Assembly: GCA_902768065.1 (NCBI GenBank)
Contig: CACXJP010000001.1
Coordinates: 14,022 to 78,021 of the forward strand
DNA length: 64,000 nucleotides
Direction: 5' to 3'
Origin: an uncultured Erysipelotrichaceae bacterium
GTDB taxonomy: Bacteria > Bacillota_I > Bacilli_A > RF39 > UBA660
The position numbers and the translations under genes are program-made. The notes under the pieces are model-generated. The model saw only the letters and a program-made list of their open reading frames with translations. It made no database searches and was not told the origin of the DNA. Of this stretch, positions 19,763 through 29,630 are shown one piece after another; the stretch's first letter is position 1; the number at the start of each line of letters is the position of its first letter.

Positions 19763-19790
19763 AAAAAAAGAAGAATTAATCTTCTTTTTT
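19763..19790 (-). terminator. Rho-independent terminator after metG
   Basis: Minus-strand AAAAAAGAAG/CTTCTTTTTT stem around seven bases; the metG stop lies inside it. Confidence 0.6.
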
Positions 19791-21308
19791 ATTTGTATCA
19801 ATTCTCATAAACAATGGTGTTGGCTTATTTAATTTATATTTATTACTATCTATATATTCAAATGATTTGTCATCAGAATTAATTTGATTTAAAATATCAT
19901 CACTTGTTTTTGTTAAAAATGGATTTAGCAATACTGCACATACTCTTATAGATTCTAACAAATTATATAAAACTGTTTCTAATCTATCCTTAAGATTTTC
20001 ATCTTTTGCTAAAATCCATGGAGTAGTCTCATCAATATACTTATTGCTTAATCTCAAAACATTAAATATTTCAGTTAATGCATCACTTATTTGTAATGAA
20101 TCCATCTTTTCTTCAACTTTACTATTTAAACTATTAATAGAAGTAATAAAATCATCATCCATCTTATCTGATACATTTTTATTAGATATATCACCATCAA
20201 AATACTTATTTCCCATTGAAATAGTTCTTTGAACTAAGTTACCCAATATATTAGCAAGATCACCATTTATTCTTTCTATTAGTAAATCTCTAGTAAATAT
20301 CCCGTCTGCAGCAAAAGGTATTTCATGTAAGAAATAATATCTTACAGCATCAACACCAAACTCCTCAACTAAATCATCTGCGTAAACAACATTTCCTCTA
20401 GATTTACTCATCTTTCCATCACTCATAATTAACCATGGATGTCCAAAAACTTGTTTAGGCATTGGAATATCCAAACTCATTAAAAAGCATGGCCAATAAA
20501 TAGTATGGAATCTTATAATATCTTTTCCTATTAAATGTAAATCAGCAGGCCATTTATAATTAAACTCATCATTTTCTACCCCAACATCATATCCTATATT
20601 TGTAATATAGTTAGTTAAGGCATCAAGCCAAACATAAACAACGTGTTTATCATCAAAATCAACAGGTATTCCCCACTTGAAAGATGTTCTTGATACACAT
20701 AAATCTTGTAATCCTGGTTTGATAAAATTATTAACCATTTCATTCTTTCTAGCAACAGGTTGAATAAATTCAGGATGTTCTTCAATATATTTTTCTAATC
20801 TATCTTGATATTTACTCAATTTAAAGAAATATGCCTCTTCACACTTTTCTTCAACTTCTCTTCCACAATCAGGACATTTGCCATCAACTAATTGAGAATC
20901 TGTCCAGAAAGACTCACAAGGAGTACAATAATGACCCTTATATTCACCTTTGTAAATATCACCTTTGTTATACATATATTTAAAAATATGTTGTACAACT
21001 TTTTCATGATTAGGATCAGTAGTTCTAACAAAATTATCATAGCTTGTATTCATTATATCCCAAATTCTTTGAATATCTGCAGCCTTTTCATCAACATATT
21101 CTTTTGGTGAAACTCCCGCCTCTTTTGCTTTTAATTCAATTTTTTCTCCATGTTCATCAGTACCAGTTTGAAAATAAACATCAAAACCTCTTTGTCTTTT
21201 ATACCTTGCAATTGCATCAGCTAAAACAACCTCATAAGTATTACCTATATGTGGTTTTCCTGAAGTATAAGCAATTGCAGTACTTATATAATATTTTTCC
21301 TTTTTCAT
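19776..21308 (-). CDS. metG: Methionyl-tRNA synthetase
   Basis: Charges initiator and elongator tRNA-Met. The 510-residue class I enzyme shows HIGN in TSGKPHIGNTYE, a zinc knuckle with CTPC and CPDC, and KMSKS in DGKMSKSRGN, followed by the helical anticodon-binding domain. It ends there: the C-terminal EMAP-like tRNA-binding domain that brings the Bacillus enzyme to about 660 residues is absent. A T-box leader precedes it, so expression should respond to uncharged tRNA-Met. Followed by tatD. Confidence 0.97.
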   Translation of the reverse strand: MKKEKYYISTAIAYTSGKPHIGNTYEVVLADAIARYKRQRGFDVYFQTGTDEHGEKIELKAKEAGVSPKEYVDEKAADIQRIWDIMNTSYDNFVRTTDPNHEKVVQHIFKYMYNKGDIYKGEYKGHYCTPCESFWTDSQLVDGKCPDCGREVEEKCEEAYFFKLSKYQDRLEKYIEEHPEFIQPVARKNEMVNNFIKPGLQDLCVSRTSFKWGIPVDFDDKHVVYVWLDALTNYITNIGYDVGVENDEFNYKWPADLHLIGKDIIRFHTIYWPCFLMSLDIPMPKQVFGHPWLIMSDGKMSKSRGNVVYADDLVEEFGVDAVRYYFLHEIPFAADGIFTRDLLIERINGDLANILGNLVQRTISMGNKYFDGDISNKNVSDKMDDDFITSINSLNSKVEEKMDSLQISDALTEIFNVLRLSNKYIDETTPWILAKDENLKDRLETVLYNLLESIRVCAVLLNPFLTKTSDDILNQINSDDKSFEYIDSNKYKLNKPTPLFMRIDTNKKED

Positions 21309-21321
21309 CTTTCATCCCTCC

Positions 21322-21548
21322 AAAAAAAAATTATTATAAATATAAGGACGAGTTAACGCGGTACCACCTTACTTTATAATAATTTAATATTATACACTTA
21401 AATAGTTAACGCCTATATACGTCCATACCTACATATCGATATGAAAGTTCAGAAGCCATACTTTTATACCATCTATATGCTTTCTTTCACCTAACAAAGC
21501 TCTCTTTAATATAGAAAATATAAAGCTCTCCATCACAACATTTAAATA
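21322..21548 (-). promoter_or_regulatory. T-box riboswitch, methionine-specific, upstream of metG
   Basis: The minus-strand leader contains the T-box core AAGGTGGTACCGCG near 21355-21369 and Stem I elements including GGTGAAAG and TCTGAAC. An ATG triplet in the sequence GTATGGCTTCTGAAC sits at the expected specifier position. The terminator is clear: an AAATTATTATAAA arm and AAGG pair with CCTT and TTTATAATAATTT, followed by a T-run, just before the GGAGG of metG. Control is therefore by transcription attenuation. This accounts for the 284-base gap between genes. Confidence 0.88.
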
Positions 21549-21592
21549 CATGCATACTTTAACATATAATTAATAAATATTCAAGCATCAAA

Positions 21593-22249
21593 TTAAATAT
21601 CATTAAATATTCTTGAATTATCTAATATATAAAGATATCTTTCTCCTTGCTCTTTTGTAGCATTTATTAAAGTTGTATCTTTAACTAATATTTTAATTTC
21701 AAGACTTTCAAATAATTGTTTTTGATATGTTGTCTTTATATATTTTGAGATATCATTATGAAATTTATCATAAATATCTTCTTCTATTTTACCATCAAAA
21801 ATTGTCTTTATTTGCTTATCAATAATATCATCATAACTATCTTTTAAGGATTTCTTTAAAATATTTTTTATCTTTTTATTTAAATCATTGAAGTCTTTTT
21901 TATTAATCTTAATAATTGACCCTTTTTTTTCTAAATCAATATCTTCTACCTTTTTATTTAATACACTAATTCTTAAATCATATATTTCCTTACTACATTT
22001 TAATAAACTTTTTCTATACTTAGAAATCATATTATTAAGTTTTTCTGTATTTAATATAGTCTTATTTTTTTTTGACAATTCTAAAAATTTGGATTTTATT
22101 GTATCCATAGAATCAAGCGGAGGAGTACTTAATAAAGTTTTAATATCTTCATTAACCAAAACATTAGTATTATTTTTTATAATATCTAAAATTGTATTCT
22201 TATATCCTCTTTCATGTTCTAATTTCATTTTGTTAATTTCACTATCCAT
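21593..22249 (-). CDS. Hypothetical protein, lysine-rich and helical
   Basis: Unrecognised. The 218-residue protein is predicted soluble, rich in Lys, Ile, Asp and Asn, and looks mostly alpha-helical with no signal peptide, membrane segment or known motif. It lies between mfd and the metG T-box, where no gene is conserved in B. subtilis. A ribosome binding site (AGGAGGGT) precedes the ATG and it follows mfd by 43 bases, so it may be co-transcribed with mfd. Codon use looks like its neighbours. Confidence 0.6.
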   Translation of the reverse strand: MDSEINKMKLEHERGYKNTILDIIKNNTNVLVNEDIKTLLSTPPLDSMDTIKSKFLELSKKNKTILNTEKLNNMISKYRKSLLKCSKEIYDLRISVLNKKVEDIDLEKKGSIIKINKKDFNDLNKKIKNILKKSLKDSYDDIIDKQIKTIFDGKIEEDIYDKFHNDISKYIKTTYQKQLFESLEIKILVKDTTLINATKEQGERYLYILDNSRIFNDI

Positions 22250-22292
22250 TGACTACCCTCCTAGTATTCTCAATTTAACAATTATATATGAT

Positions 22293-25200
22293 TTAGTCAA
22301 TAGAAACATTTAAATTACTATAAATTTTATTAAGTAATTCAACTAAGTAATAAACTGGATGTTTATCAAGTTTAATTATATCAAGTACAATTACCATATT
22401 ACTTCCTCTACTTATAAATCTAAACATAGGTGTAATTTGAAATGCATCCATAAATAATTCCTCTGTATCAAGTTGAGAAACAATATCATTTGAAAATACT
22501 AATTCTATTGAATTTTTATTTTGATGAACATTTTTCAAGTGAACATTTTTGGCCAGCTTTTCAAACCATTCTTCATACATATAAATAATTACATTCTCAT
22601 CTAATTTTCCAAATCTATCTTCTAATTCCAATTTAACTTGATTCAATTTTTCCAAGCTATCAATAGAATTAATCTTTTTATGTATTTCTATTTTTAAATC
22701 ATCTTCATATACATATTCATCAGAAATATGAGTAGCTACATTCAATAAAGGCTTAGAATCAGAATCAATATCCTCTTTTTCCTCATCTAATATTTCGATT
22801 TCATTTTTATTATTTATTTCATCATTTAACATTTTAAGATAAAGATCTATTCCAACACTATCAATGAATCCAGCCTGTTCACTTCCTAAAATATCCCCTG
22901 CTCCACGAATAGATAAGTCTCTTGTCGCAATAGAAAAACCACTTCCTAATTCAGTAAACTCTTTAATAACATTTAATCTTTTAACAGCCGTTTCAGTCAA
23001 AGATTTAAAAGGTTGATACATTAAATATGCATAAGCAAACTTATCACTTCTTCCAACTCTTCCCCTAATTTGATAAAGCTGGCTAAGTCCAAATCTATCA
23101 GCATCTATTATTATCAAAGTATTAACATTAGGAATATCAATTCCTGTTTCTATTATTGTTGTACAAATTAAAATATCATATTCATGCTTAATAAAATCAA
23201 ATAACGTACTTTCAAGTTGATTTTTGCTCATCTGTCCATGAGCAACACCTATTTTTGCATCGGGTACTAATTCCTTTATTCTTAATGCATACTCATCAAT
23301 CGACTGAACACGATTATATAAAATGAATACTTGTCCATTTCTTGATAATTCTTTATATATTGCATCCTTTAATATTTGTTTATTTTCTTCAACAACGTAA
23401 GTTTGAACCGGAAATCTATTAACAGGAGGAGTTGTTATTAAAGATAAACTCCTAATACCTACCAATGACATTTGTAATGTTCTTGGTATAGGAGTTGCTG
23501 TTAAAGTCAATACATCAACATTAGTTTTATATTGTTTAATCTTTTCTTTATGAGCAACTCCAAATCTTTGTTCCTCGTCAATAATCAACAAACCTAAATC
23601 CTTTAAACAAATATCATCACTTAATAATCTATGAGTCCCTATAACAAAATCTATTGTTCCATCTTTCAAACCAGATATAATTCTGCTAGTTTCCTTTGGA
23701 GTACTAAATCTATTTAATAAAGCAACATTTACAGGAAAATCTTTAAATCTTTCAATTGCATTTTCATAATGTTGATTAGATAAAATTGTAGTTGGACAAA
23801 GAAGTAATACCTGTTTAGAATCAAGAATTGCTTTAAAAGCAGCAACAAAAGCAACTTCCGTTTTACCAAAACCAACATCACCACATAAAAGTCTATCCAT
23901 TGGAATACTCTTTTCCATATCTTCTTTTATTTGTGATATTGCTTTTACTTGATCAGAAGTCAAATCATATGGAAATGCTTTTTCAAAATCAAGAGACATA
24001 TCACAGTCCTTTGAAAAAGAAAAACCTTTTCTTTTCTCTCTTTCTGCATATAACTTTAATAATTGATCAGCAATATCTGATACTTTGGATTTTACTCTAT
24101 TTTTTGTTTTTTGCCATTCTGTACCACCTAATTTATTAATCTTTGGTGCTACTCCTTCACGACCAGAATATTTACTTAATAAATCAATCTTTTCAACAGG
24201 TATATATATTTTATCAGTACCTTGATATAAAACCTCTAAATAATCCTTTGTAATATCGTTTAAAGTAAGAGATTTTATTCCATTATATCTTCCTATACCA
24301 TGAATATTATGAACTACATAATCACCAACTAATAACTTATTAATATCATTTATTGTAGATGCATATTTATACTTAGTATGATACTTTTTATTATTATTCT
24401 TTATATTAAATAATTCACGAGAAGATAAAACTATTAAATCATTATAAATATAACCGTCAGATATATTACAATCAATTATATTTACAGAACCCTTTTTTAT
24501 ATCATCAAATGAAGTCTCATAAACTTTCATATTAAGAAATTTATATAAACTTTTTACCTGATATTTTTTTACACAAATAACAACTGTTTTATCATTATGA
24601 ATACTATTATTAATAAAATCATTAATTAAATTAGAATCTTCATTAAAATTATTTATAGTTTTTACACCAAAATCTTTAATAGAAGTTATATATCCATTAT
24701 CTATTTTATTATCAATAGAACAATAATAAACAGGATATTTTTCATTAATTTTAAGTAAATCAAACATATAATTTAAATCAAATTCAACATCTTTATTTTG
24801 TTTATATTCCATAATTTCATTTAAAATATTACAATATGAAATTTTTAATTGTTCATAATCTTTATAAACAACCACATTATTAGATAAATAATTTGATATA
24901 TTTGATATTTCGGAATATAATTGCAAATATTTTTGTTTATTAAAATGTTCTTCTATTACATCTTTTGTACTCAAAAACTCAGAAAAAGGATAAATAGAAA
25001 TATTATCCAATGACGAAATTGATTTTTGTGTATCAGCATCAAATACTCTAATAGATTCAATCTCATCATCAAAAAATTCTATACGAATAGGATTATCCTC
25101 ATAAATTGGAAAAATATCTACAACAAATCCTCTAACACCATATTCACCAGTTTTATTCACAATAGTATCTTTTTTATATCCAATAGAATATAACTTATTT

Positions 25201-25616
25201 GCTAAAACTTTAGGATCAATTCTATTTCCAACTTCAAATTTTAAAATATTATCTAAATATACATCCTTAGATGGCAAAAATCTTAAATAACCCATCAAAT
25301 TAGTTATAACAATGGAATTTTCATTATTAATAATGCTATTAATTGTCTCCAATCTTTTTATCATCAAATCAGGAGAAATAGCCAAAGCTTCACTTGTTAA
25401 AAAATCATCCATTGGAAATAACAAAGTATTTTCATTATAGTTTGATAAAGAATTATATAATCTGTTTGCTTCAAACAAACTATCAACGACAACTAAAATA
25501 GATTTTTTTGATTTAAATAAGGAGTTAATATAAGCACAAAAAAACTCATCGGTCATATTAATTAGACCCATGTTTTTTTTTAAATCACTCCAAATTATAT
25601 CTTCAAAAAATCTCAT
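22293..25616 (-). CDS. mfd: Transcription-repair coupling factor Mfd
   Basis: ATP-dependent translocase that removes RNA polymerase stalled at DNA lesions and recruits UvrA. The 1107-residue protein shows the UvrB-like N-terminal module, the RNA-polymerase-interacting CarD-like domain (LLVGDYVVHNIHGIGRYNG near 445), the RecG-like helicase with Walker A GDVGFGKTEVAFVAA and DEEQ box DEEQRFGV, helicase motifs through GRVGRSDK, and the C-terminal TRCF domain. Length is near the family norm. It follows pth by seven bases, as in B. subtilis. The downstream spoVT of Bacillus is absent. Confidence 0.97.
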   Translation of the reverse strand: MRFFEDIIWSDLKKNMGLINMTDEFFCAYINSLFKSKKSILVVVDSLFEANRLYNSLSNYNENTLLFPMDDFLTSEALAISPDLMIKRLETINSIINNENSIVITNLMGYLRFLPSKDVYLDNILKFEVGNRIDPKVLANKLYSIGYKKDTIVNKTGEYGVRGFVVDIFPIYEDNPIRIEFFDDEIESIRVFDADTQKSISSLDNISIYPFSEFLSTKDVIEEHFNKQKYLQLYSEISNISNYLSNNVVVYKDYEQLKISYCNILNEIMEYKQNKDVEFDLNYMFDLLKINEKYPVYYCSIDNKIDNGYITSIKDFGVKTINNFNEDSNLINDFINNSIHNDKTVVICVKKYQVKSLYKFLNMKVYETSFDDIKKGSVNIIDCNISDGYIYNDLIVLSSRELFNIKNNNKKYHTKYKYASTINDINKLLVGDYVVHNIHGIGRYNGIKSLTLNDITKDYLEVLYQGTDKIYIPVEKIDLLSKYSGREGVAPKINKLGGTEWQKTKNRVKSKVSDIADQLLKLYAEREKRKGFSFSKDCDMSLDFEKAFPYDLTSDQVKAISQIKEDMEKSIPMDRLLCGDVGFGKTEVAFVAAFKAILDSKQVLLLCPTTILSNQHYENAIERFKDFPVNVALLNRFSTPKETSRIISGLKDGTIDFVIGTHRLLSDDICLKDLGLLIIDEEQRFGVAHKEKIKQYKTNVDVLTLTATPIPRTLQMSLVGIRSLSLITTPPVNRFPVQTYVVEENKQILKDAIYKELSRNGQVFILYNRVQSIDEYALRIKELVPDAKIGVAHGQMSKNQLESTLFDFIKHEYDILICTTIIETGIDIPNVNTLIIIDADRFGLSQLYQIRGRVGRSDKFAYAYLMYQPFKSLTETAVKRLNVIKEFTELGSGFSIATRDLSIRGAGDILGSEQAGFIDSVGIDLYLKMLNDEINNKNEIEILDEEKEDIDSDSKPLLNVATHISDEYVYEDDLKIEIHKKINSIDSLEKLNQVKLELEDRFGKLDENVIIYMYEEWFEKLAKNVHLKNVHQNKNSIELVFSNDIVSQLDTEELFMDAFQITPMFRFISRGSNMVIVLDIIKLDKHPVYYLVELLNKIYSNLNVSID

Positions 25617-25623
25617 ATATCAC

Positions 25624-26193
25624 CTATTTATTCTTACTATTATATTTATTCATTAAATCAGAAAAAGACATACTATAATAATCATCTATTACAAAAAATA
25701 ATGTATTAAATAACTCATCTAATATTTTTAATTCATCTTTAGAAAAATTTCCTAAAACATAGTCTTTTGTATCTATATCTTTATTATTAGAAATACCAAT
25801 CTTTAATCTTTTAAACTCTCTAGTACCTAATTTTAACTCTATATCTTTTAAACCATTATGTCCTCCACTACTTCCAGTTAATTTTAATTTAAAATTACCT
25901 ACATATAAATCCAAATCATCTGAAATAATTAAAATATCTGAAACTGAAATATTATAATAATCAACAACTTTTCTTATTGAATCTCCAGATAAATTCATAA
26001 AAGTCTGTGGTTTTAAGAAAATAACATCTTCACCATTAATATTACATTTAAATAACAAACCATTGAATTTATTTTTCCAACTAGCTTGAATGTTTTTATA
26101 ATCTAAATAACCATCCACAAACATAAATCCTACATTATGGCGAGTATTAGAATAATCCCTTCCTGGATTACCTAACCCAACTATTAGCTTCAT
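25624..26193 (-). CDS. pth: Peptidyl-tRNA hydrolase
   Basis: Releases tRNA from prematurely dropped peptidyl-tRNA. The start chosen is ATG 26193 (MKLIVGLGNPG), the invariant family N-terminus, with AAGGAAG upstream; earlier in-frame starts overlap rsmI. The 189-residue protein contains NTRHNVGF with the catalytic histidine, KPQTFMNLSG, the aspartate region DDLDL and GSSGGHNGLKDI. It lies between rsmI and mfd. Confidence 0.96.
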   Translation of the reverse strand: MKLIVGLGNPGRDYSNTRHNVGFMFVDGYLDYKNIQASWKNKFNGLLFKCNINGEDVIFLKPQTFMNLSGDSIRKVVDYYNISVSDILIISDDLDLYVGNFKLKLTGSSGGHNGLKDIELKLGTREFKRLKIGISNNKDIDTKDYVLGNFSKDELKILDELFNTLFFVIDDYYSMSFSDLMNKYNSKNK

Positions 26194-26197
26194 ACAA

Positions 26198-27034
26198 TCA
26201 CTTCCTTTTATGATATTCACTATATATTACAGACTTTGAAACATTTCTTTCTTTGGCAACCCTTTTTATTGCATCCATTTCAGACATATCATCTAAATAT
26301 AAAGAAACATGTTTAACAACATCTAAATTACTATAATCAATAATTTTTTTATTTCCTTCAACAACAATAACAAATTCACCTTTCATGCTATCAACAAGAT
26401 CTATCAATTCGCTTATTTTTCCCCTAGAATATTCTTCAAACACCTTTGATATTTCTCTTCCAATACATATATATCTATCCCCAAATATATCTAGCATATT
26501 ATTAAGAGTAGATTTAATTCTATGAACAGATTCATAAAATATGATAGAAAATCTAATTTTTTCCAACTCTTTTAATTCAGATATTTGCTTACTTTTTTTT
26601 GAATTTAAAAAGCCATAAAATAAAAAAGGAGAAGGTTCAATACCTGATGAAGATAATGCTGGTACAAATGCAGTTGCACCAGGTAAACTTATAACATTAT
26701 ATCCAGCATCTATAACTGCTCTTGATAATATAAAACCAGGATCACTAATTATAGGACTACCTTGATCTGTGACGAGTCCAATATTAAGTCCTTTTTCTAG
26801 TTTTGATAAAACATAATCAACAATTTTAGATTCATTATATTCATGACAACTAGTTAATTTATTCTTTATATTATAATGTTTTAAAAGAATAGAAGTAGTT
26901 CTAGTATCTTCACACAATAATTCATCAACAGATTTTAAAGTATCCAAAGCTCTAATAGTTATATCATCAACATTTCCAATAGGTGTTGGAATCAAATATA
27001 AACTAGGACTCTTATCATAACTTTTTTGAATCAT
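26198..27034 (-). CDS. rsmI: 16S rRNA 2'-O-ribose C1402 methyltransferase
   Basis: Tetrapyrrole-methylase-fold enzyme that methylates the ribose of C1402 in the 16S decoding centre. The 278-residue protein shows LYLIPTPIGNVDDITIRAL, CEDTRTTSILL, LVTDQGSPIISDPG and SLPGATAFVPAL. Its start overlaps the trmN6 stop by four bases. The order ricT-trmN6-rsmI corresponds to yaaT-yabA-yabB-yazA-yabC in B. subtilis, minus yabA and yazA. Confidence 0.96.
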   Translation of the reverse strand: MIQKSYDKSPSLYLIPTPIGNVDDITIRALDTLKSVDELLCEDTRTTSILLKHYNIKNKLTSCHEYNESKIVDYVLSKLEKGLNIGLVTDQGSPIISDPGFILSRAVIDAGYNVISLPGATAFVPALSSSGIEPSPFLFYGFLNSKKSKQISELKELEKIRFSIIFYESVHRIKSTLNNMLDIFGDRYICIGREISKVFEEYSRGKISELIDLVDSMKGEFVIVVEGNKKIIDYSNLDVVKHVSLYLDDMSEMDAIKRVAKERNVSKSVIYSEYHKRK

Positions 27035-27765
27035 AATCTCACTTCCGTTTGTAATTTTTTATACTCATCAGACATTAATCCATTGTCATTATAAAGAATT
27101 AAAGGTGGATCTATCCTTAGACCAGTCTTACCATTCTTTTGAGATTGTATTAAAACTAGATTTGAAGCACTATCTGCTTTATCATAAACAAATTTAATAA
27201 TTTTAGGCTCCAAATTATTCTTTTTTAAATCATCTAATATTTCAATCAATCTATCTGTTCTATGAATTAAAGAAAAAACACCATTATCCTTTAATACTTT
27301 TTTTGCACACGAACAAATTTCTTCTAAATTAATTAATATTTCATGCCTTGCGACACACTTTTCATAATTTAAATTCTTTATACTATTCTCATTATTAACA
27401 AAATAAGGTGGATTACACAAAACTAAATCATACTTATTTTGATTAACAATTCTATTAGAAAAATCCTTAATATCTTCATTAAAAAGATTAATTCTATCCT
27501 GTAGATTATTATAATCTATTGATTTTAAAGCTAATGAATAAAGTTTTTCCTGAATTTCAATTGCCTCTAATTTTTTATCACATCTTTTTGATAAAATCAA
27601 TGGAATAATAGCATTTCCAGTACAAAAATCAATTATTCTTTTATCTTTTTTACGAATAATAGTATAATTTGCTAAAACAATACTATCAAGAGAAAAAGAA
27701 AAAAATTCAGAACTCTGAAATATTTTTAAATTATCATATCCTAAAACATCATTAAGACTAATCAT
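27031..27765 (-). CDS. tRNA1(Val) adenine-37 N6-methyltransferase (YabB/TrmN6 family)
   Basis: Rossmann-fold SAM-dependent methyltransferase of the YabB/TrmN6 family; the substrate is inferred from the E. coli homologue. Visible in 244 residues: the SAM-binding DFCTGNAIIPLIL and the catalytic NPPY motif in LVLCNPPYFVNNENS, typical for amino-group methylation of adenine. It overlaps ricT by eight bases and rsmI by four, so the three are translated as a tight unit. Confidence 0.88.
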   Translation of the reverse strand: MISLNDVLGYDNLKIFQSSEFFSFSLDSIVLANYTIIRKKDKRIIDFCTGNAIIPLILSKRCDKKLEAIEIQEKLYSLALKSIDYNNLQDRINLFNEDIKDFSNRIVNQNKYDLVLCNPPYFVNNENSIKNLNYEKCVARHEILINLEEICSCAKKVLKDNGVFSLIHRTDRLIEILDDLKKNNLEPKIIKFVYDKADSASNLVLIQSQKNGKTGLRIDPPLILYNDNGLMSDEYKKLQTEVRL

Positions 27766-28552
27766 TTCTTTTATCTCCAGGAAATTTTATAATTCCTTTT
27801 TCTGCTAAATCAACAGAATAAGTATTATTAAACACATCAATATCGACAACCTTACCCATTCCTTCAGGTGTATCAAACATCATTCCTAATTTAGGTAGAG
27901 ATTTTTTTAATTCTGTATAAACATCATTTTCATAGCCCAAACAACACATCAATCTACCACAAACACCATTTATTTTAGTAGGATTAAGTGCTAACATTTG
28001 ATTTTTAGCCATATTTATAGAAACACTATTAAAATCAGACAAAAATGAATTACAACATAAAAATAATCCACAAGGTCCTAAACCACCAATTTTCTTTGCT
28101 TTATCTCTTACACCTATTTGTCTTAATTCAATTCTCGTTTTATACTTCTGTGCCATTTTTTTAACTAAATCTCTAAAATCTATTCTGTCATCTGCAATAA
28201 AACTTAATACTAATTGAGATGAATCAAAATTTAAATATGAATCAACAAATTTCATATCCAATTTTAGTTCTTTACTATATTTTTCAGCATCCTCAAAAGA
28301 CTTTTTCATTGTGTTTATATTTTTTTTAATAATTTTATTATCCTTATCTGTTGCAATTCTTAACACATTATATAAAGGTAATACAAGGTTTTTCATTTTT
28401 TCCATGTATTTTTCTTTAATAATTATTCCATTCATTAAACCATTTTCTGAATCAAAAATAATTCTATCTTCTTGTCTTAATTCAATAGAATTAGGAGACA
28501 AATAATATATATTTTTTGTTTCAGGAATAATAGCAACAACAACCTCTATCAT
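27758..28552 (-). CDS. ricT: PSP1-domain protein RicT (YaaT)
   Basis: RicT forms a complex with RicA and RicF that binds Fe-S clusters and, in B. subtilis, assists RNase Y processing and influences sporulation, competence and biofilm. The 264-residue protein has the PSP1 core with the conserved cysteines: CGLFLCCNSF and CGRLMCCLGYE. It lies directly downstream of holB as in B. subtilis. YabA, which follows there and restrains DnaA, is absent. Confidence 0.92.
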   Translation of the reverse strand: MIEVVVAIIPETKNIYYLSPNSIELRQEDRIIFDSENGLMNGIIIKEKYMEKMKNLVLPLYNVLRIATDKDNKIIKKNINTMKKSFEDAEKYSKELKLDMKFVDSYLNFDSSQLVLSFIADDRIDFRDLVKKMAQKYKTRIELRQIGVRDKAKKIGGLGPCGLFLCCNSFLSDFNSVSINMAKNQMLALNPTKINGVCGRLMCCLGYENDVYTELKKSLPKLGMMFDTPEGMGKVVDIDVFNNTYSVDLAEKGIIKFPGDKRND

Positions 28553-28555
28553 AAA

Positions 28556-29398
28556 TTAACCTCCTATTAAACTAGAAAACAAAGAATCAACCCATAATTT
28601 ATAATTGATATTAAACTCTAATTTTACTAAGTAATCTTCAATAATTGAAATAATTCCAATTAACTTTCTATTATCATATTTCGATAATAAAATATCAATA
28701 TCATTATTAATCTTTTTATCATCAGAACAAGATATATAATCAAGTATTATTTTTTCTGAATTAATAAGCATATCTTTAAAAATCAATTTATCAGGATATT
28801 TATTCTTAATAAGTTCATTATAATTTATAAAAAAATCTTCAGGATTTAGAATATAATTCAAAAAATCAATTTTATCATCATCAAAACTATAATCATAAGA
28901 AGATTCTTTTAAAGATAAAATTTGACATCTTGATAATATTGTATCAATAACATGAAATCTATTATCAGTAAGCAAAAAAGCAATAATATTATCTTCAGGC
29001 TCCTCTAAAAATTTAAGAATAGTATTAGCTGAATAACCATTAAGCTTTTCTACTTCTTTAATAATATAAATTTTATAATTATTAAATAATGATTTATTAT
29101 TAAATTCCTTTTGTAATTCAATTATAGAAGATTTTTTTATAATGGATGTTTCAGATGAAACAACTGTTATATCTGGATAATTATTATCATCCACAAGTTT
29201 AATTATTTTATTATCAGAATTAGATATATCAGAAGATTTCATATTACATAAAAGCATTTTTATGAATAAGTAAACGTATTTCATATCATCTTCATAATTA
29301 TCTAATTCTACTAAATAAGCATGTGAATTTTTTTTATTAGAAATAATATTATCAATATAATCTATATATTTTTTCTTTACATCACTTATATTATCCAT
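28556..29398 (-). CDS. holB: DNA polymerase III delta-prime subunit
   Basis: Clamp-loader subunit. The 280-residue protein shows the delta-prime pattern: no intact Walker A (SHAYLVELDNYEDD in its place), but IYIIKEVEKLNGYSANTILKFLEEP and LSRCQIL, which mirror dnaX. C-terminal sequence is poorly conserved. Position between bofA and ricT is consistent with the Bacillus order, where tmk and others have been lost from the interval. Confidence 0.88.
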   Translation of the reverse strand: MDNISDVKKKYIDYIDNIISNKKNSHAYLVELDNYEDDMKYVYLFIKMLLCNMKSSDISNSDNKIIKLVDDNNYPDITVVSSETSIIKKSSIIELQKEFNNKSLFNNYKIYIIKEVEKLNGYSANTILKFLEEPEDNIIAFLLTDNRFHVIDTILSRCQILSLKESSYDYSFDDDKIDFLNYILNPEDFFINYNELIKNKYPDKLIFKDMLINSEKIILDYISCSDDKKINNDIDILLSKYDNRKLIGIISIIEDYLVKLEFNINYKLWVDSLFSSLIGG

Positions 29399-29405
29399 AA
29401 AAACC

Positions 29406-29591
29406 TCACATAAAAATATACTTAAAAAACACTAATCCACATAGTCCAAAAGGACCTAAATAAGTAATAATCAAAACATTTATAATATTAATAGGAATAA
29501 TTATATTAAAATTACAAGAAATATAATTAAAACCATATAAAATAAAACAACTTATTACTATTTTTTTTAAATTTTTCAAAACTTTATTCAT
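29406..29591 (-). CDS. bofA: BofA-like inhibitor of pro-SigmaK processing
   Basis: A 61-residue membrane protein with two hydrophobic segments. The C-terminal half (IIIPINIINVLIITYLGPFG, then a final hydrophobic helix) follows the BofA family pattern of Ile-Pro-Ile-Asn followed by Leu-Gly-x-x-Gly. In B. subtilis bofA lies just downstream of recR and its product holds the SpoIVFB protease inactive in the outer forespore membrane until the right stage. Here it also follows recR closely. It is shorter than the 87-residue Bacillus protein, missing the first membrane segment. GAGG lies eight bases before the ATG. Confidence 0.72.
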   Translation of the reverse strand: MNKVLKNLKKIVISCFILYGFNYISCNFNIIIPINIINVLIITYLGPFGLCGLVFFKYIFM

Positions 29592-29630
29592 ATATCATAC
29601 CTCAATATAAGTTATGATATATATTAAATT

